This document shows positions 1 to 5,620 of a stretch of DNA of 5,657 bases, one piece after another (position 1 is the first letter of the stretch; every line of letters begins with the position of its first letter). The translations under genes and the position numbers were made by a program. This DNA comes from an uncultured Sutterella sp. (GTDB lineage: Bacteria; Pseudomonadota; Gammaproteobacteria; Burkholderiales; Burkholderiaceae_F): positions 1-5,657 of the forward strand of contig CABUOH010000094.1 of NCBI GenBank assembly GCA_902493085.1, given 5' to 3'. A model generated the notes under the pieces. That model ran no database searches. It was not told the origin of the DNA and was given only the letters and a program-made list of their open reading frames with translations.

Positions 1-582
1 AAGCAGCGACTCGCGCACCGCAAGCCCCCAGTGGAGATGCGACTCGTCCTCCTCGAGCGACTGCGAGACGCACATCGCCGACTTCGTCACCGGCAGCCAC
101 GCGGTCCAGGTTTTGAGCACCTCGTAGATGCAGTCGCTCTCGAGAAACTCGCGGCTGCTCGTGTGGTAGAGAAAATGATGCGGCTCGACATTGCAGATCT
201 CCCAGTCGACGGGCTTGAGGGAGCGCGCCTCATGCCATCGGCAAAGCCTCTCGTGCTCGTCGACGATGCACTGCATGCGTTCGATCTGCGCGCGCATCTC
301 CTCGACCTTCGCATCGAGGCACTCGACCGCCTCGTCGAGCCCGCCCGCAAGAAACGGCCCCATCTCCTTGACGGACAGCCCGTAGTTGCGAAGCCTCAAA
401 TACTGCAGGATGCGGGCCGACTGATCGAACCCGTAGTAGCGGTAGCCGCTCGCGCGCTGCGTGACGTCGAGCAGCCCGCTCTCCTGATAATGTTTGAGAA
501 ATTCGGCCGTCACGCCGAGATAGCGGGCGAAGTCGCCGATGCGGTACTGACGGCAGTCCGCCGCTTTCTTTTTTGTCGCCAT
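1..582 (-). CDS. MerR-family transcriptional regulator, partial (3' end beyond left edge)
   Basis: My reverse-strand translation gives 194 codons from ATG at 582 to the window edge without a stop. Residues 13-38 form the MerR winged-helix DNA-binding start (YRIGDFARYLGV, then FLKHYQESGLL), followed by the wing signature SGYRYY at 45-50 and the second helical part RLRNYGLSVKEM at 63-74. Residues about 82-118 are heptad-like and charged (AKVEEMRAQIERM), matching the dimerising coiled coil of MerR proteins. From about 125 on lies the start of a larger effector domain with several aromatic residues and histidines, so this is a drug- or small-molecule-sensing type of MerR rather than a short metal sensor; no metal-binding cysteine loop is visible. 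The ligand cannot be told. The start at 582 is chosen because family proteins begin a few residues before the helix-turn-helix. Its ribosome site is weak (GGAT about 7 nt upstream). The frame stays open upstream to an ATG at 762, which overlaps the ATPase stop codon; that longer form is judged less likely. Confidence 0.88.
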   Translation of the reverse strand, partial: MATKKKAADCRQYRIGDFARYLGVTAEFLKHYQESGLLDVTQRASGYRYYGFDQSARILQYLRLRNYGLSVKEMGPFLAGGLDEAVECLDAKVEEMRAQIERMQCIVDEHERLCRWHEARSLKPVDWEICNVEPHHFLYHTSSREFLESDCIYEVLKTWTAWLPVTKSAMCVSQSLEEDESHLHWGLAVRESLL

Positions 583-651
583 GATGAAATCCAATCCTGA
601 GAAGGCGTGAAACCTGCACCATTCTGCTCCCGCAAGACCGGCGCGAGCATG

Positions 652-675
652 AAAAGCCGGCAAGGAAATGCCGGC
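652..675 (-). terminator. Rho-independent terminator after the ATPase gene
   Basis: On the minus strand GCCGGCA and TGCCGGC form a perfect 7-bp stem around a 6-nt loop (TTTCCT), followed at once by TTTT. It lies about 84 nt after the ATPase stop and about 70 nt before the MerR start, so it would end ATPase transcription and imply that the MerR gene has its own promoter. The T tract is short, so termination may be partial. Confidence 0.6.
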
Positions 676-758
676 AAGGAGGTGCTGAAGGCGCTCCGCA
701 TCGACCTGCAGATGCTCGGCAAAAGGATGGTCTGCGTTCTGCTGATGCGGTGAGAGTC

Positions 759-2068
759 TCATCCGCCAAAGCAATTATCCGGCCAATTGAGAATCTCTCC
801 ATCGGCCGACATCTCCATGGCCTCCAACTCCGAGCCATTTTCGCCGGGTCGGCAGAAATAGACGGCAAGCTCTTCGGGCTTGATCACGCCTTCGGCAACG
901 CGCCTCTGCAGCCTCAGAAGCAGATTCTCCGAATGGCTTTCTATGATCAGCTGCACGTTTTTTGTCCTGCCGTTCTCACAGGCATGAATGGCCGATATGA
1001 AGACATCCGCAAGATTCGATTGCGCGACGGGATGCAAATGGATTTCCGGCTGCTCCATCCAGACCACCGCGTTTGCGGGTGCATAAAAAGCCTGCACAAC
1101 CACCGGCAGGATTTGAGAAACGCCAAAACCGACGTCCGGGATTTTTACCGCCATCGACCGCTCGCTCACCTTCACGTCGACCTCATAATCCTGCGCGTTC
1201 GCCGACAAGCGATTCACCTCAAAGCTGTGAATCAAGGTCATGTCCTTGAGCGCGGAGGCCACAACCTCCTCAAAAGGCTTTGCCTGCGCTCCGGCATCAA
1301 GACTTATTCTTCGTCCCGCCTGTTTTGCAGCGAGAATCGCGTCAACGGTTGCCTCGCCTTCCTGTCCGACACCGTCGGGCGAACCGCCGTTCCATCGATA
1401 GAATCGCTGCGCCTGGTGACGCAAGGGCCCGAGATGGTAAAACTGATCGAAGAAGTTTTGCGTCGCGAGCGACAAGTCGGCGATGAAGCCCGCATTGCCG
1501 AATGCCGCAATCGTCAGCTCATTGAAGCGGTAAAACTTCTCAACGGGTTCGAGCGGCCATTTTCGGTCTTGAGCCCGATTGAAGGCGAAAGGCCGGCACT
1601 TCAGTTCATGAGTCGGTCCTGGCACACGCAGAGAACCTCTCTGCCCGCATCATGCAACTCATAAGAAAGCGTTTTCACAACCGGCTGCCGAGTCGGGGCA
1701 GCCTTCACGTCAACGTTCAAATGGATCTCATTGCCGGCAATCTCGACTTTCCGTTCGCCGTCGAGAAAGTTCAGCTTCAACGGTTCGGGCATTTGCCAAG
1801 CCAGTGAGAAGCTGAGCGTTGAATCGCAATTGCGTCCGTGCAGGCATTCCTCGAACGTGCCCAAATCTACGCGCGCCGAAGGATTGCCCAGCTCCAAAAC
1901 GATCTTTCGATCGACCGATTCCGTCGTCTGCTTCAGACACAACAGCAAATGGCCGAGGCTGCTCTTGCCCGCACTGTTGACGCCGAACAAAACCGTCAGC
2001 GGAGCCAGCCGCAAGTCGCCGGAATCTCGCCAGGCCTTGAAATTCTTGACGCGCAACTTTTTCAACAT
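759..2068 (-). pseudogene. AAA ATPase (SMC/ABC-like, DUF3696 type), interrupted by a frameshift
   Basis: Two overlapping reverse-strand frames together encode one ATPase. The first (from 2068, stop at 1601-1603) starts MLKKLRVKNFKAW, as is usual for this family, with Walker A GVNSAGKSS at residues 29-37 and a Q-loop glutamine near 47. The second frame (open from about 1649 to the stop at 759-761) carries FYHLGPLRH, GFGVSQILPVVVQ (ABC-signature region), WMEQPEIHLHP (Walker B with the EQPE variant typical of the family), IIESHSENLL (switch histidine) and a C-terminal DUF3696-like stretch ending ILNWPDNCFGG. The halves differ by one position: adding one base between 1601 and 1649 would give a continuous protein of about 436 aa. 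No canonical slippery heptamer is visible there, so programmed shifting is unlikely. An in-frame ATG at 2119 would add 17 residues, but 2068 fits the family start better. Relatives are ATPases of unclear function, some in defence-related settings; that role here is only inference, and no nuclease or TOPRIM partner is adjacent. The gene is somewhat less GC-rich than the neighbouring LysR gene. Confidence 0.82.
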
Positions 2069-2142
2069 TGGATCTTCGAACCGGTTTGATTTTGATGACA
2101 AAGGGTTTTCACCCGTCATATTACACGCCCGTCCTCGAGCCC

Positions 2143-2172
2143 TCTTCCGTCTGCTCTTCTTCCGCCTGCTCT
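2143..2172. repeat. 15-bp imperfect tandem repeat, two copies
   Basis: TCTTCCGTCTGCTCT (2143-2157) is followed directly by TCTTCCGCCTGCTCT (2158-2172); 14 of 15 bases match. The tract is pyrimidine-rich on the plus strand and purine-rich on the minus strand. It lies in the space between the divergent ATPase and hydrolase genes, upstream of the ATPase start. No function is evident; it may be a slippage duplication. Confidence 0.7.
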
Positions 2173-2249
2173 GCGCACGCGCCTCCGCCGCCTTGCGTCC
2201 TGAGCAAAGTCTCTTTGCAGTGCCCGGTATTCCTCGACACCCGAGCCTT

Positions 2250-2258
2250 TGCTAGATT
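2250..2258 (+). promoter_or_regulatory. Candidate extended -10 promoter for the hydrolase-porin unit
   Basis: TGC-TAGATT is a TG-extended -10 whose hexamer matches TATAAT at 4 of 6 positions. The -35 at the expected distance (TTCCTC, about 2230-2235) is poor. Transcription would begin near 2265 and give a leader of about 46 nt. It is the best candidate in the stretch, not a certain promoter. Confidence 0.35.
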
Positions 2259-2266
2259 GGTCCGCA

Positions 2267-2280
2267 TCCGGTGAACCGGA
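2267..2280. promoter_or_regulatory. 14-bp dyad, candidate operator
   Basis: TCCGGT-GA-ACCGGA is a perfect inverted repeat with a 2-bp centre. A 2-nt loop is too tight for a good RNA hairpin, so a protein-binding DNA site is more likely. It lies just downstream of the candidate -10 and about 30 nt before the hydrolase start, where a bound repressor could block transcription. The regulator is unknown. Confidence 0.4.
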
Positions 2281-2296
2281 CCCATTCAGACCACCC

Positions 2297-2304
2297 AAAG
2301 GAGA
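2297..2304 (+). promoter_or_regulatory. Strong ribosome binding site of the hydrolase gene
   Basis: AAAGGAGA lies 6 nt before the ATG at 2311, an almost ideal Shine-Dalgarno sequence and spacing. It fixes the start of the exported hydrolase and suggests efficient translation. Confidence 0.8.
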
Positions 2305-2310
2305 CACACC

Positions 2311-3105
2311 ATGAAGAAGCTCGCATTGACGCTTCTCGCCGCGCTCACCATCTCGAGCAGCGCCCAGGCGCTGGAGACCGGCGTGACGCCCAAGGTCACT
2401 GAGCTCGGCATTGCAAATCCGACGACCGGACTCTATGTCGGGAATTCCTACTCTTTCTATAACTGCGGCGTGCACGGCTACGTCCGCGGCCTCACGCGGG
2501 CGGCCAACCGAACCTGGAAAGCCCGTCTGCAGACCATCAGTTCCGGGATGCTGAGCTTTCACAATCTGGAGGATTACCTGTCGCCGCACGACATGGATCC
2601 GTACGTCGAAAAAGGCAGCGAAAAGATGTTCGACGTCGTCTTCCTGCAGGGCATGTCGACCGAACCCATCGCCAAAAAGCGCGTGGAAACCTTCCGAAAG
2701 CATCTGGCGCGCCACGTTGAGACGATCCGATCGAAAGGGTCCGTCCCCGTCGTAGTCGTCACCTGGGCCAAGGCCGACAAGATGGACAAGGACACGCGTC
2801 GGCTCGCCGACAGCATCATCGAGGAAGCCAACAAAAACAACGCCGTCGCTCTCCCCGTGGGACTCGCCTTCGCCGAAAGCCTCAAGGAGCGTCCCGACCT
2901 CATTCTGCATCAGGCCGACAAGAGCCATCCGACGGCCGCTGGTTCCTACCTCTACGGCGCGCTCGTCTATTCGCTCCTCTTCAAGTCCTCGCCCGAAGGG
3001 CTCGACTTCCTCGGCGAATGCGAAAAGCCGCTCAAGCCCGAAGACGCAGCCTACCTGCAAAAGCTCGCCTGGCGCGTAGCAACTGAGTTCTACGGCTGGC
3101 ACTGA
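2311..3105 (+). CDS. Exported SGNH/GDSL-like hydrolase
   Basis: The 264-residue protein starts with a classic Sec signal peptide (MKKLALTLLAALTISSSAQA), with probable cleavage after Ala20, so it should act in the periplasm. The mature part has the block order of SGNH hydrolases. Block I is LYVGNSYSFYN, with candidate nucleophile Ser46 in GNS. ISSGM at 76-80 could supply the oxyanion-hole glycine (Gly79). VVFLQGMS at 109-116 replaces the usual GxND block with the LQxxS pattern seen in DUF4886-like members. DKSHP at 203-207 supplies the Asp203/His206 pair. Family members act as esterases, acetylesterases or deacetylases on lipids, glycans or cell-wall sugars; the substrate cannot be read here. 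The start is supported by AAAGGAGA 6 nt upstream. The gene is followed after 41 nt by the porin gene on the same strand, with no terminator between, so they are probably co-transcribed. No lipobox cysteine is seen after the signal peptide, so the protein is likely soluble rather than lipid-anchored. Confidence 0.82.
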   Translation: MKKLALTLLAALTISSSAQALETGVTPKVTELGIANPTTGLYVGNSYSFYNCGVHGYVRGLTRAANRTWKARLQTISSGMLSFHNLEDYLSPHDMDPYVEKGSEKMFDVVFLQGMSTEPIAKKRVETFRKHLARHVETIRSKGSVPVVVVTWAKADKMDKDTRRLADSIIEEANKNNAVALPVGLAFAESLKERPDLILHQADKSHPTAAGSYLYGALVYSLLFKSSPEGLDFLGECEKPLKPEDAAYLQKLAWRVATEFYGWH

Positions 3106-3108
3106 CCA

Positions 3109-3136
3109 AAGACCAACAAAACAAGACCAACAAAAG
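3109..3136 (+). repeat. CAA-rich 14-nt tandem repeat between hydrolase and porin genes
   Basis: AAGACCAACAAAAC (3109-3122) is followed directly by AAGACCAACAAAAG (3123-3136), 13 of 14 identical. The second copy runs into the porin ribosome site AAAGGAAA. Such A/C-rich, G-poor RNA stays unstructured, which could keep the porin ribosome site open or serve as a target for pairing by a small RNA. The duplication is seen directly; the role is inference. Confidence 0.7.
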
Positions 3137-3146
3137 GAAATTCATC

Positions 3147-4310
3147 ATGACGCTTCGTCTTCTTCCCATTGCGGCAATAACCGCCGCAGCCTTCGCCGCC
3201 ATGAGCGCTCACGCCGCGTCCGTTGACGTCTACGGCGTCATTGACACGGGCCTGCACTACACGCATTCCGACAGCGGCGACACGTCCGTCACCATGGACT
3301 CGGGCATCTCCAAAGGATCGCGCGTAGGCATCATCAGTTCCGAAGATCTCGGAAACGGCTGCAAGGTCGTCTTCAACCTCGAGACCGGTTTCAACCTGGA
3401 CGAAGGCACCTTCGACAACACCAAGGACCGTCTCTTCAACCGCAATGCCTACGTCGGCATCGACTCGCCTTACGGCGAAGTTCGCTTTGGTCGTCAGGGC
3501 GCGCTCGGCTCAGGCGTCAACGGCTCGATCTTCCTCAACAGCTACACGGTTTTCGGCAATCTCTACAAGGAAGCACAGGCTCTGCAGATCATCAACCATC
3601 AGGTCATGCGAGCCGACAACATGATCCGCTATGAGTCGCCCAACATGGCCGGCCTCACGCTCTACGGCGAATACTCGAACGGCGTCGACGGCGATGATGC
3701 CGTGCCGAGCTCTCAGCGGGACCGCTTCGCCGCCGTCGGCGCCCAGTACCGCAAGGGGCCGCTTCGCGTCGTCTTCGTGGCCGACAACTATTTTTACGAG
3801 CGCGGCAAGAGCTTTTACGAGCGCGATGACTCCCAGACCTACAACCTCGGCGTCCGCTACAAGTTTGACGATCTAACGCTCTACGGCGCCTACCAGTACG
3901 GCAGCAACGTCGAAAAGGTCGGCAACCAGATGACGCGCTACAACTACAAACAGAAGGACGGGAAAGACACCAGATACGGCAACGAGGGCTTCGACAGCCA
4001 TGCCGTCGTGCTCGGCGCCGTGTACGAGGTTTTCGGCGGAAAGCTCAAGTTGCAGACCGGCTATGCCAAGGGCGACAACGACAGCTTCCAGGTCAAGATC
4101 AGTTCGAACGAGCGCACCGACGTTAAGGTCGAAGCCGACGCCTGGCAGATTGCGCTCGGCTACGACTTTCCGCTCAGCAAGCGAACGTACCTCTATGCCG
4201 CCGCGTCATACGTAGACCGCACCTACAAGGTTGACGGCAACGAAGAATCCGGTTCAAAGAAAACCGACACGGTTCAGGCCGCCATGTTCGGCATCTGCCA
4301 CAGCTTCTGA
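3147..4310 (+). CDS. Outer-membrane porin (Gram-negative porin, Porin_4 type)
   Basis: The 387-residue product has a signal peptide (MTLRLLPIAAITAAAFAAMSAHA, cleavage after residue 23). The mature part begins ASVDVYGVIDTGLHY, a typical first beta-strand of betaproteobacterial trimeric porins. Further family signatures are SRVGIISSEDLGNG (58-71), VVFNLETGFN (74-83), LFNRNAYVGIDSPYGEVRFGRQ in two parts (97-117), and RYESPNMAGLTLYGEY after residue 160. Residues about 117-157 would be loop L3, which folds into the pore and sets its size and selectivity. The last residue is Phe (GICHSF), the usual C-terminal signal for Bam-mediated insertion. Length and alternating aromatic strands fit a 16-stranded barrel forming a diffusion channel for small hydrophilic solutes. 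Two cysteines (Cys72 and Cys384) are a little unusual for this family. AAAGGAAA 7 nt upstream supports the start. It follows the exported hydrolase in the same direction and is closed by a strong hairpin. The solute it carries cannot be told. Confidence 0.95.
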   Translation: MTLRLLPIAAITAAAFAAMSAHAASVDVYGVIDTGLHYTHSDSGDTSVTMDSGISKGSRVGIISSEDLGNGCKVVFNLETGFNLDEGTFDNTKDRLFNRNAYVGIDSPYGEVRFGRQGALGSGVNGSIFLNSYTVFGNLYKEAQALQIINHQVMRADNMIRYESPNMAGLTLYGEYSNGVDGDDAVPSSQRDRFAAVGAQYRKGPLRVVFVADNYFYERGKSFYERDDSQTYNLGVRYKFDDLTLYGAYQYGSNVEKVGNQMTRYNYKQKDGKDTRYGNEGFDSHAVVLGAVYEVFGGKLKLQTGYAKGDNDSFQVKISSNERTDVKVEADAWQIALGYDFPLSKRTYLYAAASYVDRTYKVDGNEESGSKKTDTVQAAMFGICHSF

Positions 4311-4337
4311 GAAAGCCGTCTCATCGACCTGATGTTG

Positions 4338-4376
4338 AAGGCCTTCCGCCTGCCGAGGCGGAAGGCCTTATCCTTC
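4338..4376 (+). terminator. Strong hairpin terminator between porin and convergent LysR gene
   Basis: AAGGCCTTCCGCC (4338-4350) pairs perfectly with GGCGGAAGGCCTT (4357-4369): a 13-bp stem with a 6-nt TGCCGA loop, followed by ATCCTT. It lies 27 nt after the porin stop and 21 nt from the LysR stop on the other strand. The T tract is modest on the plus strand and absent on the minus strand. It may still hinder read-through from both sides. Confidence 0.85.
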
Positions 4377-4390
4377 CCCTTCCAATCACA

Positions 4391-5398
4391 TCACCCGGAC
4401 TGCTGGCGCGATTTCGTGAACCGGATCTCGGTTCTGTCGGCCGGCGGATTGTCGGGCGGAAGACCTACGACGGAACTCACCGCCTTCTCATAGCCCGAAA
4501 AGGTGCTCCGCATGGCCGCGGCGAACCATTCGAAAAAGACGCGCACGCGCTTCATGTGCCAGGCATCGCGGTTCGTGACGATGTAGCACTCGACGGGCGG
4601 TCGGCTCCAGCCCGGCAGAATCGGCACGAGCCTGCCTTCGGCCAGATCTTCATAGATCTGCACCAACGGCATGTCGGCCGCCACGCCCATGCCGGCGAGC
4701 ACGGCCTCGCGGATGGCGAGAACGTCGGTCGAGCGCACGGCCGTGCCGTACTCGACGGGCGCACTCATGCGGCCTCGGCAGAGCACCTTCGTCTCCGGGC
4801 GCACGGGCCCCGAGTAGATGTAGCCGCGGTGCTGCCTCAGCTGCTCGGGCGTCACCGGCAGGCCGTTGCGGGCGATGTAGTCGGGACTCGCGACGGGCAG
4901 ATACAGATTTCGCCCTCGGCTTACGTAGACGAGCCCGGGCGTCGTGGGCTCGCCCGTGATGACGGCAACGTCGACAAAGCCTTTTGCAACATCGGCCTCC
5001 GTGCCGCCCGTCTGAATGTCGACGGAAATGCCCGGATGCGCCTCCGTGAACTCCCGGATGAAGGGCACGAGCCGGCGCGTCGCAAAGCCAGGCGCGGACG
5101 AGAGCCTCACGCGCCCCGTGAGCGCGCGGTTGTCGTTGACGAGCGCCTCCATCAGCGCGTCGTGAGCCCGAAGAATCGTCTCCATGCGCTTGAGTGCGGC
5201 CAGCCCCGCCTCCGTGAGCTTCAACGGGCGCATGTTGCGGCGAACGAGTTCGCAGCCGAGCGTGCGCTCGAGCCCGCCGATCGCACGCGAAATGCTCGAG
5301 ACCTCGACGTCGAGCGCCTTCGCGGCGGCGCTGAGCGTGCCGCTTCTCGCAACGGTCACGAAAACGCGCCATGCCGAGAGGTCGTCCGTCTTCTTCAT
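4391..5398 (-). CDS. LysR-family transcriptional regulator
   Basis: The protein is about 335 residues. It has an N-terminal LysR winged helix-turn-helix (LSAWRVFVTVARSGTLSAAAKAL, then SSISRAIGGLERTLG; about residues 8-66), a linker helix, and a substrate-binding-like effector domain from about 95 (GRVRLSSAPGFATRRLVPFI; later LAIREAVLAGMGVAADMP). The last 35 or so residues (after FFEWFAAAMR) form a tail longer than most family members have. Numbering here counts from the upstream ATG at 5401. There are two adjacent ATGs: GGAGG (5404-5408) lies only 2 nt before 5401 but 5 nt before 5398, so 5398 is preferred. LysR proteins bind as tetramers at T-N11-A boxes and usually control a divergent gene and themselves. 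Here a TTGC-N7-GCAA box lies in the shared upstream region (5471-5485), so the divergent gene starting at 5591 is the likely target. Effector and pathway are unknown. Codon use is strongly GC-rich (about 75% in one 60-base sample I counted, 4681-4740). Confidence 0.93.
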   Translation of the reverse strand: MKKTDDLSAWRVFVTVARSGTLSAAAKALDVEVSSISRAIGGLERTLGCELVRRNMRPLKLTEAGLAALKRMETILRAHDALMEALVNDNRALTGRVRLSSAPGFATRRLVPFIREFTEAHPGISVDIQTGGTEADVAKGFVDVAVITGEPTTPGLVYVSRGRNLYLPVASPDYIARNGLPVTPEQLRQHRGYIYSGPVRPETKVLCRGRMSAPVEYGTAVRSTDVLAIREAVLAGMGVAADMPLVQIYEDLAEGRLVPILPGWSRPPVECYIVTNRDAWHMKRVRVFFEWFAAAMRSTFSGYEKAVSSVVGLPPDNPPADRTEIRFTKSRQQSG

Positions 5399-5403
5399 CA
5401 TGC

Positions 5404-5408
5404 CCTCC
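5404..5408 (-). promoter_or_regulatory. Ribosome binding site of the LysR gene, deciding the start
   Basis: The minus strand reads GGAGG-GC-ATG-ATG. The spacing is 2 nt to the first ATG and 5 nt to the second, so the second ATG (5398) is the better initiator. The protein differs by only one methionine. Confidence 0.65.
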
Positions 5409-5430
5409 GGAAAACTTGATGCTGCCGCTT

Positions 5431-5448
5431 CCGATCATACTCAATCGG
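5431..5448 (-). promoter_or_regulatory. Candidate LysR-gene -10 (TATGAT) inside an inverted repeat
   Basis: TATGAT (5439 to 5434, minus strand) matches the -10 consensus at 5 of 6 positions and would start transcription near 5427, about 28 nt before the LysR ATG. The -35 at 17 bp (AGGACG) is weak. The box is enclosed by CCGAT-N8-ATCGG (5431-5435 and 5444-5448), a dyad that could serve as an autoregulatory site. Confidence 0.4.
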
Positions 5449-5465
5449 CCGCTTCGCGTCCTCTT

Positions 5466-5507
5466 TTATTTTGCGCAACATGCAAAGTTATTTTGCGCAG
5501 AATTCTG
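5466..5507. promoter_or_regulatory. Divergent control region: direct repeats, LysR box and palindrome
   Basis: TTATTTTGCGCA occurs at 5466-5477 and again at 5488-5499, a 22-bp period or about two helical turns, so both copies face the same side of the DNA. Overlapping the first copy, TTGC-N7-GCAA (5471-5485) is an imperfect dyad of the T-N11-A form bound by LysR proteins. Overlapping the second is the perfect palindrome CAGAATTCTG (5498-5507). The cluster lies between the LysR gene and the divergent gene at 5591. It is the most AT-rich part of the window and probably holds recognition and activation sites plus the promoter of the right-hand gene, for which I cannot pick a clear -35/-10 pair. 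Confidence 0.6.
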
Positions 5508-5561
5508 TTGTGTGGCGCCCTGCCGAAGGGCAGACTCTCCACATCACCCACGCACCAATGC

Positions 5562-5577
5562 CGGGCTCTTGAGCCCG
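5562..5577 (+). promoter_or_regulatory. 5' UTR hairpin abutting the ribosome binding site of the right-hand gene
   Basis: CGGGCTC-TT-GAGCCCG is a perfect inverted repeat; as RNA it would form a 6-bp stem closed by a CUUG loop. It ends directly before AAAGGA (5578-5583), the probable Shine-Dalgarno of the gene starting at 5591. It could affect ribosome access or mRNA stability, or, as DNA, be another binding site. A weaker stem CTGCC-GAAG-GGCAG lies at 5520-5533. Confidence 0.45.
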
Positions 5578-5590
5578 AAAGGACCTACAA

Positions 5591-5620
5591 GTGAAAAAGG
5601 ACGAAGTGAAAAAGGACGAA
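5591..5620 (+). repeat. Perfect 15-bp tandem duplication at a gene start
   Basis: GTGAAAAAGGACGAA is present twice without a mismatch (5591-5605, 5606-5620). Each unit contains a GTG start codon and AAAAAGGA, so copy 1 supplies a Shine-Dalgarno 4-5 nt before the GTG of copy 2. In frame it encodes VKKDE twice. Confidence 0.9.

Noticed and set aside
583..650. MerR-type 19-bp-spaced promoter upstream of the MerR gene
   Set aside because: TTGCGG and GTG/CAC half-sites can be picked out, but no convincing dyad between -35 and -10 boxes is present.
649..753. Plus-strand open frame of 34 codons
   Set aside because: It has no Shine-Dalgarno and overlaps the minus-strand terminator hairpin. It is most likely chance.
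752..775. Second frameshift at the ATPase C-terminus (FGG-stop instead of the FGDE seen in relatives)
   Set aside because: One base less would read FGDE, but the following residues do not look like the family tail. The present stop is accepted as a slightly short end.
1601..1649. Programmed -1 frameshifting in the ATPase
   Set aside because: No X-XXY-YYZ slippery heptamer is in the overlap interval and no clear stimulatory hairpin follows. A deletion or sequence error is simpler.
750..1664. 304-codon plus-strand open frame
   Set aside because: It lies antisense to the ATPase. Its translation shows no domain, while the minus strand carries Walker B, the signature region and DUF3696 motifs.
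2121..2267. Small minus-strand open frame of 48 codons just upstream of the ATPase
   Set aside because: It has no ribosome binding site, its composition is low-complexity (its C-terminus is the 15-bp repeat translated), and it overlaps the hydrolase promoter. No protein character is seen.
2116..3102. 328-codon minus-strand open frame
   Set aside because: It is a mirror of the hydrolase gene, produced by GC-rich codon bias. The plus strand has a signal peptide, a strong ribosome site and SGNH blocks.
4556..5419. 287-codon plus-strand and 264-codon minus-strand frames over the LysR gene
   Set aside because: Both are Arg/Ala/His-rich shadows of the LysR gene without recognisable domains.
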